Shown piece after piece: positions 35,101 through 58,309 of a DNA stretch of 64,000 nucleotides. Below the pieces are notes generated by a model, which was not told the origin of the DNA, searched no databases, and worked only from the letters and a program-made list of their open reading frames with translations. Numbering within the stretch: position 1 is the stretch's first letter; the number at the start of each line of letters is the position of its first letter. A program made the translations under genes and the position numbers. The stretch spans positions 13,561,501-13,625,500 of the forward strand of contig JAWQUS010000008.1 in assembly GCA_036365455.1 (NCBI GenBank), read 5' to 3'. The DNA comes from Macrosoma leucophasiata (taxonomy: Eukaryota > Arthropoda > Insecta > Lepidoptera > Hedylidae).

Positions 35101-36880
35101 TTATCGATAGATATCTCCGTCAATTGTAAACCAACATTGGTTATGTTATGGTTTGTTTTAAAGGGTCCATTCCACACTCCGGTGGTAATGAAACCATTAA
35201 TAGACAACATTTCAAATTTGACACGACCCTAAAAGAAAAATACCGTTTCTTTAATATTGTTTCTTTCTTTTCTGAGTTCATATATATATTATTTGTATTT
35301 TTTTATTTCTTAATTTCTGTGAAAAAAAAATAAAACGGAAAAACATGTGATGACGTCACTTATATGGTGGAATTAAGTAGTTACCATTGCCTATTTTTAG
35401 ATGAAAACATTATTGTTACATACTCTGTGACAAGATGTGTCAAATTGATACGGATACGTCAATGTCAAAGTATAAAACTAGGAAGTAGGGTTGGTGATCC
35501 GAAACCTGAGATCGATTAATCGGAAAAGCGATCTTTAGGACCCAAAAACTCGATTCTTATTTAAATAATTATAATAATTTATTTAACTCGATCCACAGTA
35601 CTGGATTGGTCTAGTGAATCGATACTGTACCCTGGAAAATCGATGATCGATCTTTTTGGTTAATTCACATAGGGACATAGTAAACATACAGATCATAAGA
35701 TTTAACGTTTAAACGTGAGTATAGGAAGCATTGAACACTGTTGACTTACGATATTTTTTTCCGATATGTCGATATTAAAAACAAATTAAAATGTAGTTTT
35801 ATACATTCGATATATATTTTTTATATTTTGGGAAGCTACGCTGTTTTTTTGCTCGATCGTCCTTTTATAATTTTGTAGTTGGATCAAGGAAGAGATTAAT
35901 CAACGATACGCAGAGTCAATGAATTTTTTAAAAATGATATTGATATATCCATATTTTTTTTCGATATATCGAACACTGGTACCGATATTTTTTAAATAAA
36001 ATTATCAACAGCCCTAAATCGAGTTTGACAAGCTGACAACGACAAGACAGTGACATCTACAATTTTTTTTAAAGGGTTACGGCACAAGGCATTTGTTCCA
36101 TCGCCATTCCACCGTATGTGTGACGTCATATGGCGCATACGTCTTTTTACAATACACTAACTTTCAAAGTATAAATTATGAATGAAAAGTACAAAATTTC
36201 GAAAAATGGTTAAACACGGGTGCCCTGGTTTTGGATTTACTTTTGAATAATGTAATAAAACATGTAGGTTAAAAATATGAAATGTTGTCAATTGTCATTG
36301 GGTCCTAGGCATCCTAAAGAAATCAAGAGAACAACCCTAAAATATGAGGTCATATAGTGTGCTGCGATTAAAAGCCATTCCTGTGGGTTAATATTGCATT
36401 ATATTGACGGAAAATACTCAGTATTTAGATAGTCGGTCATCATCAGTAATCATAGTCAGTGATTAATAGAAATTTTACACAAAGATATAGGTATGACCCG
36501 ATTTCGAAATATTACGTGCGACAAGTACAAATAAAAAATATTAAACGTAATGCACGTAATATCTTTTCACGGTATATTTTAGTTTTTTTTTTGACTATCG
36601 GTTTTATTTGGCATGATTGCGATCACACGACTAACGTTAAATTTTTCAGATACTGTGATTTAAGACGTAATTTATTAAAAATGTCTTCAAAAACTGTGTG
36701 GCGAAGTAAAAGAAATATTATCCTTCCAATACTGTGTTACGATTCAAACAGAGAGCATAATCATGAAATTTATAATCATTCGATTAAAATAAGCATATTA
36801 AATTATCCTTACGAATGATTTAATGCAATCAAGATATTTAGTGATTTGTTACCTGAAAGAGTTTAACAAGTTGGACTTGT
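29120..36880. other. AT-rich stretch without supported genes
   Basis: Open frames here (30870-31151, 31151-31345, 32763-33026, 35148-35333, 36459-36818 and others) have random-looking composition and no motif or splice context that I can defend. Repeat words occur (near 33661 TTTTTATCCGACTAAGGCG; a TATCGAT-rich patch at 35500-36000). The stretch could hold intron or intergenic DNA. Confidence 0.5.
34163..34193. repeat. (AT)n microsatellite
   Basis: Interrupted TA dinucleotide run. Confidence 0.7.
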
Positions 36881-36902
36881 CATTGCACGGCGTCACACGA
36901 TT

Positions 36903-37074
36903 CCTAACCTCAGAGGAAGGTATAGTTCTTAACCTAGCTGACTGGCGGCGACTAAACGGCAAGGGTTGGTTGAGTAAATCTACCAACTCTGATTGTACTT
37001 CGCACTGCGACCGCCTAGGTTCACGGAGTGTCAGTTGGGATTGTACAATTTGTACCTCGTCATACGATTCCTAA
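36903..37074. repeat. Outermost copy of the RSPRY1 3'-end tandem repeat
   Basis: It starts CCTAACCT and ends GTACCTCGTCATACGATTC, like the units at 37604-37860, but its middle is strongly diverged. It is separated from the next unit by the MITE at 37075-37464. Confidence 0.55.
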
Positions 37075-37464
37075 GGGGGCGTCCATAAATTACGTGAGGT
37101 GTTTTTTAATTTTCTATCCCTCTCCCCCCCTGGCGAGATGTCGTGATATTTTATTCAACCCCCTCCCCCATCCCCCAAACTCACGTGAGATTTTTCAAAA
37201 TGTGGGTTTCTTATGTAATAAACGCGGCTGTCAGTGGCGCGAAAACGAAGGACGGGCGACACTGTACCGTAAATTCAGATTAAATTGATCTATTCGGTAT
37301 AAAACAAATATGGTGGTTTGACAGTCAGTAGATGTATAACGTCGAAGTATGAATGAAATTATTTTCTTTCGATCGAATGAGTGAATGATCTTAATCATAT
37401 TACGACAACGCTTAAGATTAGTCTTCCCCCCCTTAAAAATCTCACGTAATTTATGGACACCCCC
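37075..37464. mobile_element. 390-bp MITE splitting the tandem array
   Basis: The ends GGGGGCGTCCATAAATTACG and, on the complement, GGGGGTGTCCATAAATTACG form an inverted repeat of at least 24 bp with one mismatch. It interrupts a CCTAACCT repeat junction, which dates it after the array. This 'GTCCATAAATTACGT' type of element is widespread in insects. Confidence 0.75.
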
Positions 37465-38000
37465 AAACCTAGCTGATATTTTAAGCACGCGGCAACACTA
37501 TGCGAGTGTTGGTCGAGTGACTCAACTAACTCCGTTTGTGCTTCACACAGCGTCACCATGGCTGACCTCTGGGATGGTACAATGTGTACCTTGTCATATG
37601 ATTCCTAACCTAACTGATATTTGAAGCACGCGGCTTCTGTACTTCACAGCGCGACACCGTGGCTGACTGTCTATTCTCAGGGATGTTACAATTTGTACCT
37701 CGTCATACGATTCCAAACCTAAATGATATTTGCAGCACACGGCAAGACTGTGCGAAGGTTGGCCAGTAACTCTACTAACTTCGCATGTATTTCACACAAC
37801 GACACCGTGGCTGAGGGTCTACTCTCTGAGATTGTACAATTTGTACCTCGTCACACGATTCCTAACCTACGTGATATTTGAAACACGCGGCGATACTGCG
37901 AGAGGGTTGGTCGAGTAGCTCTTCCTCGAGCTCCGGCTGTTCCTCACACAGCGACGCCGTGGCCGAAGGTGTGTCCTCCGGGGTGGTGGACTCTTCCATT
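37465..38000. repeat. Tandem array of degenerate copies of the RSPRY1 3' segment
   Basis: Units start at about 37465, 37604, 37713 and 37861 (109-148 bp each). Each begins CCTAACCT...TGATATTTG-AGCACGCGG, continues through CACAGCGACACCGTGGCTGA and ends ACCTCGTCATACGATT. The unit at 37861-38000 overlaps the sequence just after the RSPRY1 stop codon on the minus strand. Its GC-rich version of the unit is the most protein-like of the series. Confidence 0.75.
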
Positions 38001-38047
38001 GTTATGTTGGGACTAGAGTCGCTCCCCCGGAGACGTTTGGCTTCCTG
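37862..38047 (-). other. In-frame extension after the RSPRY1 TGA stop
   Basis: After the TGA at 38048-38050 the same minus-strand frame continues for 61 sense codons to a TAG. It starts QEAKRLRGSDSSPN and continues with acidic, Ser/Thr/Pro-rich sequence (MEESTTPEDTPSATAS, ELEEELLD). The base after TGA is C, the context most often seen in stop-codon readthrough in insects. Alternatives are a CGA-to-TGA mutation of an older, longer protein (the join would read EEEARQEAKR) or chance. Vertebrate RSPRY1 ends about where the TGA lies. Confidence 0.4.
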
Positions 38048-50006
<11,959 letters not shown>

Positions 50007-50115
50007 TACCTAGGAATTTAAAAAATGCTTTACTAACTGCAGTAAGTAACTAAAATTTAACATAGACTACTTTCATTTATTTTTTAAAGAAGCACTAGCA
50101 TGTGTTATTCTGTAA

Positions 50116-50367
50116 TCTATATATATAAAAACAATTGCTGTTCGTTACTTTCGCTAAAACTCGAGAACGACTGGACCGATTTGGCTAATTTAGGTTTTGA
50201 ATGATTTTTGGAAGTCCAGGGAAGGTTTAAAAGGTAAGAAAATTTGAAGAAATTGAAGGGAAATAGTAAAAACCACAATTTTATTTTACCAAAAAAATAG
50301 TCCGTATATATTAAATCTTTGGCACATTATTTCATTCTGAGGCAATATGAAGTTTGCCGGGTCAATA
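50116..50367 (+). mobile_element. Helitron-like non-autonomous element (Lep1-like)
   Basis: It starts A|TCTATATATATAAAA. The body matches 414-661 in direct order. The terminal CTAG is missing after TTTGCCGGGTCA. It lies in the presumed 5' intron of RSPRY1. Confidence 0.6.
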
Positions 50368-50399
50368 TACAAACTTCTTTCATTCATTATCTTTACCTC

Positions 50400-50670
50400 A
50401 CTGGTGGTAGAGCTCCAGTGACGGAGCTCGCAGGCGTAGGCACCACTGCATTACCTAATATACTTGCCGCTAAATGGTATTGTTCAGCACTATCGTGTTC
50501 TGGTCGGGTGGTAATGTATGGCCCTGTAATTTCCGGCACAGAGGCATAACACCTTAGGCCTCAGGAGTGGTAACACATCTTTTGGTCTTTCTGTGGGTGT
50601 CTATAGGCTACAGTCATCACTTAACATCAATGTGAACTGCAAGCTTGATTGCCACTTCCATTGCATAAAA
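50400..50670 (+). mobile_element. SINE-A copy, full length
   Basis: From GGTGGTAGAGCTCCAGTGACG to GAACTGCAAGCTTG and an A tail. All landmarks are in order. Confidence 0.7.
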
Positions 50671-51442
50671 AAAAAACTTACGCTGGTCTGCTAACAGACT
50701 TAATCATAAGATCATATAATTATGTAAACAAATTATTCCACATTTAAACCTGTCAGGGAGCAAGAAAAATATGACAATTGAATTCTTATTGTTTGTGGAC
50801 GAAATCAGACTCCGTATTGCTCAACCTATAACACACATTCACATGTGCTATTGTTAAAAACATAATAAGATAAATATTACAAGTTTATTTTTACATTTTG
50901 CAAATGGTCCTATGAAGGTCCTACTACAGTTTAATAGAGATTGAAGTTAATGTCATAAAGTCAAATATTTTATAATAATCAATGATCTATGCCTAGAGCT
51001 CCATACAACTTAACTGTATTTGTATGCATCATGATAATTATCTTTAAAATATAATACTCAATCAATACATCTGATAAGTTTGCTCATTAGGCACTCAACT
51101 TCACAAGTACACAGATATTTTATGTATAATTTGTAATTTTAACATTTTATTTTAGTTTCATTTATGAACAATTTTCAATTTATTGGCTGAATTGTGTGAA
51201 TTGCAACTCACATGTATAGAAGACACGAAGTGTGTACATCAGTCCACTTTACTTTATCGACACTGACTCTGACTGATTACTTGGTACATGAGCGTTTAAT
51301 TAAAAAATTGTTTAACTCCATAAAAACCTGTTTATAGTTCTCCATCACAATAACTGTGTATATTAAAATAAAAGTAATCTATCCGCATTTTTCACGACAA
51401 GCTAACATCTGGGAATAATGAATCATAACAAAAGTTACTCAC

Positions 51443-51459
51443 CGAATCTTGTTAAACAT
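51443..51459 (-). promoter_or_regulatory. Possible uORF at the end of an RSPRY1 5' UTR exon
   Basis: Minus strand ATGTTTAACAAGATTCG precedes a strong donor (GTGAGTAAC) at 51442. Spliced to the acceptor at 50010/50009 it gives ATG TTT AAC AAG ATT CGG TAA. That TAA overlaps the RSPRY1 start as TAATG. Such overlap permits termination-reinitiation. The 5' exon is inferred, with no transcript seen. Confidence 0.35.
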
Positions 51460-52087
51460 GTCTTCTATTCAATAAGTATAAAAACACAACATTTGTTGAG
51501 GCAGATGTTAACACAATAAAGACGTAAAGATGGTAGGCACACAAAAATTAGTAAACAATAAATAATAAATGTTCAGGACTTGAGAAAATCACGATATGTC
51601 GAGGTACATTTTCTTGTGTTTCTTGATTCCGTTAAATACTCAGCTCGATGTTCGATACCTACTCTGTCAACTATGTGTGTATTAATTACGTAGGTATTTA
51701 GGCACTCTGTATTACATTTTCTCTGACTCTGTGCAGTGTCGTCAGTCGTCAGCAAGCATTGAGCTGATAATTACATGGAGGTGCTGTTAAGATCTGTACA
51801 TTATTTGTATATATATCAGAAATATTTCCATAAAAAAAGATAATATCAGTTGATCTCTTTCTATTTAATGTAAAAATTGACTATAGAAAAAGAGACGACA
51901 CTATGTTTGTTTATTCTCAATGTCACAGTCGTAAACACTACTCTATGACATTTTTTGTTCGGGTGCCTATTCGCCATTTTGTGTTATGATGTTTGAGGTA
52001 CATTCGATGTCAAGTGGTTGTGCATAATTTAAAATATCTTGTTATTTATTGAAAATACATGAAATATTGACTCATAAGTGATACAAG

Positions 52088-52860
52088 ATGCCAATATGTT
52101 GTACAATGCAGTGTGGGAGCAAAAAACCAAAAGTCAACCTTAATTGACTCTTTACAGGTTTGTAGCCGGTATTCATGCGATAGCTGGATGATTTTGTGAT
52201 TGTGGCTGAAGAATACCTTTTCAAAGGAAATATATTTACACAGAATCCATATATATAGCATCATATTGATAAATATCATCTGTATATTCAATGTATCCAT
52301 TATTTTGGTTTAGGTAAAAAGTATGACATTTCGCTAGTGATGTGTTGATGTTGTAGCACTTGTAACTTTATCGATACCAGTAATAATGAAAACTGCTATT
52401 TTATTTGTTTATTTTTAAGGTTTCCAATTATTGAAGTCTTTAAGAAAATGTGGATTGATGCAATAGGCATTGAATATATTAATAGTAGACAGAAAGAATG
52501 GTTTATCTGTTCACTTTATTTTGAAGAAAGCTATTTCAATAGGACCCTTGAATGTGACAAGATTACGTGAAAATACCATTCCATCCATTTTTCTGATAAA
52601 TTTAATAAATATCAAATTTTATAAATAGTTTTGAACGTAGAGTAACAATGAGAAATGGAAGTCAGTTAGTATTATTCTTCTACTGGTTATTCTTTTAATT
52701 ACTTTATCATATGAATTTAATTGTTTCAATATGTTTTTTATATTTCAGCCAGCAACTAAGAAACACTCTGGTTTGTGTGACAGAAGCAATATACAAAGAT
52801 TGTCTACACTTACTATACCAACAGTGAAGTGCAATAACATTTTGCAGGCAGCTTAAACAG
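52088..52860 (+). pseudogene. THAP-domain gene remnant
   Basis: 52088 starts MPICCTMQCGSKKPKVN, a THAP-type N-terminus with the Cys pair, followed by an in-frame TGA. An acceptor at 52419 opens FPIIEVFKKMWIDAIG, then EWFICSLYFEESYFNRTLE, which matches the THAP core (FP...W...CSxHF...). The fourth zinc ligand is Tyr instead of His. After LE a one-base shift is needed to read VTRLRENTIPSIF, the usual THAP end. A further acceptor at about 52749 leads to PATKKHSGLCDRSN. With the stop, the ligand loss and the frameshift it is probably dead. A host THAP gene or a P-element-like transposase are both possible sources. Confidence 0.6.
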
Positions 52861-53091
52861 CGGTATTTTATATGTAATGTACATATTTATAGAATGGATT
52901 ATCCCGTATATAAGTTTTTAAATTGTTTATTTTAAATATATTCAAATGTTCTTAAATATCTGCTATATTTTGGTTACTCTTACATTATCTTACGTGATAC
53001 TTATTAATAGCGCACAGATGAATATGTAAAAAAAAATATAAAATATGAACATACAGGTAATATGAACCAAAAAATTCAAATATGGAAAATT

Positions 53092-53205
53092 TCATTTCGC
53101 CGAGGGGCAAGTAAACGTCCAATAGCCGGATGCGCTGCGGTGGACCATAAGTTCATAACCGTTAAGTCTCGTCCACGGTCCACCACATCAGTTAAAACAT
53201 TTTTT
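53092..53205 (-). repeat. Short repeat paired with 25507-25607
   Basis: The complement shows GATGTGGTGGACCGTGG at one end and CTCGGCGAAATG at the other, as in the partner copy. Confidence 0.5.
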
Positions 53206-53714
53206 CTGGATTAATTACACTTCTTTACATTATTATTCGTAGCGTATGCTACTTATATCAAGGAAATACATGAATATCTGAGTGTTAGAGGCACTTGGAC
53301 TTGTAAATCTGACTTTTTTGAATGCAGTTAGTTTGTTTGCGTAAATTAAACCAAAATCGAAGCGACGATTTGTTTGTTGAATTACATTTGTAATTCAGCA
53401 TAAGTTTTACCATAGCTAAAAGGCCATAATTAAAGATAAAATCAGCAAGAGCAAAATACAATCATCGTAAGCCATAGAAAGGTAGCTTAAACATATATGA
53501 CATATTTATTCGAAGGTTATTGCATATATCTTGTAGGCTCCAGTTGCTTCTCTACTCAATGATGAGTCCAATTTATATATTTTTATCTACAAATACAATT
53601 AGCTGACACTAGTGGTCTCAAATCTGTGAGTACAGACAGTGGTGACTGTGGGCCACGATCGTGGTGATTGCAAATATGTTATGTGATAAGTAGTGGATAT
53701 ATATTTTTTTATGT

Positions 53715-53870
53715 TATGGAAGGGGCAAACAAGCATGCAGTTAACATTGATGTTATGTGATGACTGCAGCCTATAGACACTTACACAAAGACCGAGGTCA
53801 AAATGCAGATGCGTTACCGCTCCTGAGGCCTAAGGTGCTATGCCTGTGCCGGAAATTACAGGGCCGTACA
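53715..53870 (-). mobile_element. SINE-A copy, truncated
   Basis: From GCAAACAAGCATGCAGTTAAC to GGAAATTACAGGGCCGTAC; 3' half only. Confidence 0.6.
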
Positions 53871-54243
53871 AGGGTTCCTTTAGTTTTTTTGTACATTAAT
53901 TACCAGACCAAAGTCGTATGCCCATTTACATATTATTATGAGGTCAAGTCCTGTTGCATTTTGTCTTGAACTTTGTGAATCTATCAAAATGATATTTTTT
54001 AATCAATATCAGCGTCAGCTTTTTGATTCCGTTGTTACATAACTTTATATATAGTACTGATTAAAATAATTTTCTAAAGCCACATGTTTGTTTTATTTAC
54101 CTGACTGCGGAACGTGGTAATGGTGGGTAATGTGCTCATCAGTCAATGTATCAATGTTTGTTCCTTTATGGCGCAAAATCCCGAACGGGTGTCCCTGTCT
54201 GTTTAACTATTCTTCAAAGCCTATATCTGGTTTCTTAAATGTA

Positions 54244-54518
54244 CTAATGAAATAGGTAAACATGCATGCAGTTCACATTGATGTTAAATGATGACTGCGG
54301 TCTATAGACACCCACACAAAGACCAGAGGTCAAAATGCTGATGCGTCACCACTACTGTGGTCTAAGGTGTTATGCCTCTGTGTTGGGAATTTCAGGGTCG
54401 TACATTACCACCTGACCGGAACACGATAGTGCTGAACACTATGATTTAGCGGCAAGTATGTAAGGTAATGCGGTGGTGCATACGCCCGCAAGCCCCGTCA
54501 CTAGAGCCTTACCACCAG
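54244..54518 (-). mobile_element. SINE-A copy, full length
   Basis: It has GCAGTTCACATTGATG, GGAACACGATAGTGCTGAAC and a 5' end near GCCTTACCACCAG. It ends next to the GC-rich stretch at 54530. Confidence 0.65.
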
Positions 54519-54529
54519 GCTAATCGGAT

Positions 54530-54960
54530 CTTGGATCGTTCCCCGCCCCTTGGTATCGTGGCAACTATGGCTGCGGATCTATTGCGTTTACGTAGGCGGT
54601 TCGTGTCGAGACAGCACTAGTTAGTTCACCGAGCAATCGGCGAGCGCAGATGGCTCTCAACCAAAGAGTATACATATACTACCTCTCAACCTGGGGGAAA
54701 AGAGTATACAAATACTCCTCGGGGCAAGAAGCACGTGCGGTGATGCCAAATAAAGGTTATTTCAGTGTGGCCAATATTCCGGCTTTGGCCTTAGATATTT
54801 GCCTCCGGAGGCAATCGCCGCGGAGGCAACTGGGAATGCCACTGCCCCTAGATGACCTGTTGTGTAGACATTTCCACCTCGTAAAAAACTTATCTAGTAC
54901 GTATGGTCCCACACGCGCAACGTAGGTTCCGTTTCTCCGAGTACATTTTTACTTGAAGTA
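54530..54960 (+). other. GC-rich island with a 91-codon open frame
   Basis: The composition differs clearly from the AT-rich surroundings. The frame 54650-54925 begins MALNQRVYIYYLSTWGKRVY, continues with NIPALALDICLRRQSPRRQL and ends in STYGPTRAT. I recognise no domain. The repeated GAGGCAA words (CTCCGGAGGCAATCGCCG, GGAGGCAACTGG) give the R/Q-rich part. It could be a retroelement 5' piece or an exon. The function is unknown. Confidence 0.35.
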
Positions 54961-55122
54961 GAGCTCTAATCTAACTACCGCTAAATGGCGTGCTGTGTTC
55001 AGCGCTATTGTATTCCAGTCAAGTTAGAGGCATAGGAGGTTAAAGTGCCAAAAGCCGTTTAATTAGAATTTATATAATAAATTACATTTAATATTGTAAT
55101 AATTTATAGCGTTAAGAATACA

Positions 55123-55179
55123 GCTTGCCGAAAATGTATCGAGTTATAGAAACATTTTCCGTATCGATATTCGGCAAGC
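55123..55179. repeat. Inverted repeat (hairpin)
   Basis: GCTTGCCGAA at the left and TTCGGCAAGC at the right, with ATCGA/TCGAT inside. No flanking duplication was seen. Confidence 0.5.
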
Positions 55180-55984
55180 ATTTGGGTAACATCTCTATCA
55201 ACGGCAGCCATATTGTGTTCTTGCTGAAGTTTAGGTATGCACCTTTTTTTTGTAGGTATTTCGTGTCCTTAGACTAAGTACCTATAGACGTTACCATGTC
55301 CGCCATATGCTTTGTGGAAGTGAGACAGTTATATACAAAGAACATGAAAAAATTGACATAGAGCATCGTATCTTTTGTCCCTTACGGCGTGCCGGTTTTT
55401 GCTTGGCGAACTTCGTAAGTGACAGCAAAAGTTAGCCAAACAAATAGCTGTCATCGCAATTGCTGTAAAAGATAACCTATCGTATACGCATTTATTTATT
55501 GTTTTCGATGTATATCGGCGATTATTAATAAGTTTTTGGGTATTTATGAGAAAAAGACTCAATTAGTTAAGTGATTAGTGTATAAGGTGTGCAGTAATAT
55601 AGGAGGTTGCAGTATTTTACCCTGTATAAACCGTACAGAAGCGAGGCCTTTATACGACATCACTTTTCATTCGTAAGTAAACAGATATTAGTAAATAATG
55701 TATGTCTATTGAACAAAATACACGTTGAAGCATATAACTCTTGAAATTTTTCATGAAATTCTTGATTTTCATTCAACGAAATTCCACATACTTATTTTGG
55801 TGTGTTGCTATAAATTTACTTTTATATTCTCCCTAATTTCGTAGACATATAAGTTTTTGTTCTAACAGTGTTAGAATTGACAATAAGCCATAACAAAATA
55901 TTAAGTGGCTTTGGTAATTCTTTCCAAGATGGTGTACAATAAAAAATATTGTTAGTATAAAAAAAATTGGAAAGAAAAATTTGA

Positions 55985-56058
55985 CTTCGGGCAGGCATCG
56001 AACCTGCAACCTCAGGATAATCAGCCCAGCCGCTTTACCTCTAAGCTACAGAGGTCCA
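55985..56058 (-). tRNA. tRNA-like gene or pseudogene
   Basis: Minus strand: the D arm is perfect (TA GCTT AGAGGTA AAGC G) and the T arm is perfect (GCAGG TTCGATG CCTGC). The anticodon stem has a mismatch and the acceptor stem has two. The best loop gives GAT (Ile), but another register gives TGA, so the identity is open. It is probably a tRNA pseudogene or the head of a SINE. Confidence 0.4.
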
Positions 56059-56117
56059 ATACCAATGCGTCAAACTTTGCCTTCCCTTTTTTTATTTTTA
56101 ACTGACTGAGGGTGGGT

Positions 56118-56207
56118 GAACGACAAAGTTTGTTAGGACCGGGATATCTGGCGCTCTACACTCTCTGCCTACCCCGTTAGGGACCTGGCGTGAAGATACA
56201 CACACAT
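56118..56207 (+). mobile_element. LINE-C 3' tail fragment
   Basis: ACCGGGATATCTGGCGC, ACTCTCTGCCTACCCCG and a CACACA end. It is the fourth copy in the window. Confidence 0.6.
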
Positions 56208-57311
56208 CTGCATTTAAATCGAGAACTCAATGTTTAAAAAGTTATTTATAGGCTGCAGTTTTCATTTCCTCGGTACCCACTTATCGATGTGAACTTGTTG
56301 ATCATTGTTTGCCGGTGTATGTTGCTTGCTTTTAATGTTTTAAGGGCTAGCATTAAAAATGGTTGAGACCCTTCTGAACTTAGTATTTCCGTTCATTCCA
56401 CGGAAGTAATAAAATTCCCACATTCTGACATTTCATGACAGGACATTAACATTATAATAAATTGTATAATGATTTATGTTTTGATATTTATAATTTGAAT
56501 AATAAAGCGATAGTCACACTGAAACTCTGAGTTTTATTTAACTATTACTTACACGCAAATATTGAATGCCTTACCTGATACAGCAATCGTTCTGATAAAC
56601 TATGTATAAGATCGCGGCCAAAGAAATAATACCCTGTAGATGATGTTCTAGAGTGCTAATATAAGTGCTTATAAATGCTAATTCATGGTTACCTATTTCA
56701 AATCATGTACATATTCTCGATATGTTCTTGATCTTTCAGCAAAATGTATAGAATTAATTGAATGGTAGATGCACATGTTTTAATTCATCATTCAATCAAT
56801 TCGTTACAATTCAACTAATCTGAATAAAAGTAAAATGCTTAGGAATGTTTAACATAAAAACTTACCGAGATATAGTAAATGTTTCGGAAGAAAATTGGGA
56901 AACTTTATTTACTAGCAACACTCATGATTTCATATGGCTGTCTCATGAGCGGCCACACGCTGGCTACATCTATAGGTACTTAATCTAAGTTCGTGTCCAT
57001 ATATTTCCAAGGTCAATTCCAGCAAGTCTTGGTTATTAGTATGTGGTCAGTGTCGTACAGTGTTACCAACTCCCAAATCGAACGGATGGTAGAAATTTGC
57101 CAAAATTATATTGTACTTACCCTTAGTTTGAAATACGGTAAAATTACCGTGAAAGTTCAGAAATACGTTATAAATCAAAACTTTCAACGCTTTCTTTTAG
57201 CTGGTATTTGACTATTTTCTCGTTCAGCGCATTATCACCAAGGACGTTGCCAGCCAATAATTTAGAGAGGGCAGCTTGACTAAAGGGCAGGGCAGATTGG
57301 CTCTACAGGGG

Positions 57312-57351
57312 CCAGGTTGTTACTGGTTTACTGGTGGTAAACCAGTACCAA
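57312..57351. repeat. Hairpin of about 19 bp stem
   Basis: TTACTGGTTTAC pairs with GTAAACCAGTA, and CCAGGTTG with CAACTGG outside it. It lies within a stretch (GGGCAGATTGGCTCTACAGG) resembling 5560-5610. Confidence 0.45.
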
Positions 57352-57354
57352 CTG

Positions 57355-57425
57355 GCTGGGTGGCTGGTGGAGCTCCGTGTGTGACCTTCATGCTTGTTTG
57401 CCACCTCCATTACATTAAAAAAAAC
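57355..57425 (+). mobile_element. SINE-A scrap with internal deletion
   Basis: GGCTGGTGGAGCTCC is joined directly to TTCATGCTTGTTTGCCACC; the middle of the SINE is missing. Confidence 0.4.
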
Positions 57426-58084
57426 CTATACGGGGTATCAGTCTTTGCTGTAAATTGTGCTGCTTTTAGTTTCTAGGGAAGGGCAGGGGGCATAAATAAT
57501 AAGTAAATATCATAGATCCAAATGATTATTAGGTGATCTAATACCTATTACGGTGTTTTTTGCTACCGATGTTATAAACGTACGGTAGGTGGTAGATCTT
57601 TGCCAAGAAGCTTGAAGGTAAAAATGGAGACCACACAATCCTATTTGAAGCAAACCTAAATATAGCTATCTCTCTCTCCGGGGCAGGCCGTCTCTTTCTA
57701 AGTAGGGTGACCATAAAGTTACAATTTGCCTGGGACATCTGTGATTTTTATTTAAGATGACAAAATGTTTTAATTTTTCTTCTCGTTTGGCAAAGAGACA
57801 GCTATAGACTATAACGCCAGTGATCAAGTAATATTATAATTACATACAACTGCTCATTTCATAAATCTCTAACATAGTGAATGAATATATTTATGGAGGA
57901 TGACGATCGCAATGATGAGATGGTTCCATATGGAAGTTGATGGGATGTCCAGTGAACTAATGGGGAGTAGGACCTTCTTATGAAATCTCGGAGGAGCACG
58001 AAAAAACTTTCCTACACCCGTGCACGCTATCGATTGCTTTATGATAAAATTCCCACATATTTGACACATAAAACATAACTACAC

Positions 58085-58107
58085 ATATATATATATATAT
58101 ATATATT
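58085..58107. repeat. (TA)n microsatellite
   Basis: About eleven TA units. Confidence 0.85.
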
Positions 58108-58124
58108 TTTGTAACGAAGGTGAC

Positions 58125-58260
58125 AAACACCCAGCACGGATGTTTAGTGACGACTGCAGCCTAAAGACACCTACACAAAAACCAGTGGTAAATCTGCAGA
58201 TGCGTTGCCACCCCTAAGGCTTAAGATGATCTGCCTCTGTGGTAGTTAAGGATTTCGAAG
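58125..58260 (-). mobile_element. SINE-A copy, strongly diverged
   Basis: GACTGCAGCCTAAAGACACC and GATGCGTTGCCACCCCTAAG keep the order of the family. The rest is decayed. Confidence 0.45.
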
Positions 58261-58309
58261 ATCTCAGTTGATACGAACATCCCCATTATAACAGTCTGTT
58301 AAAATCTTG

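Noticed and set aside
36459..36818. 119-codon frame MINRNFTQRYRY...
   Set aside because: AT-driven composition (Asn, Ile, Arg, Tyr), no domain, no splice or start context. It could be real but I cannot support it.
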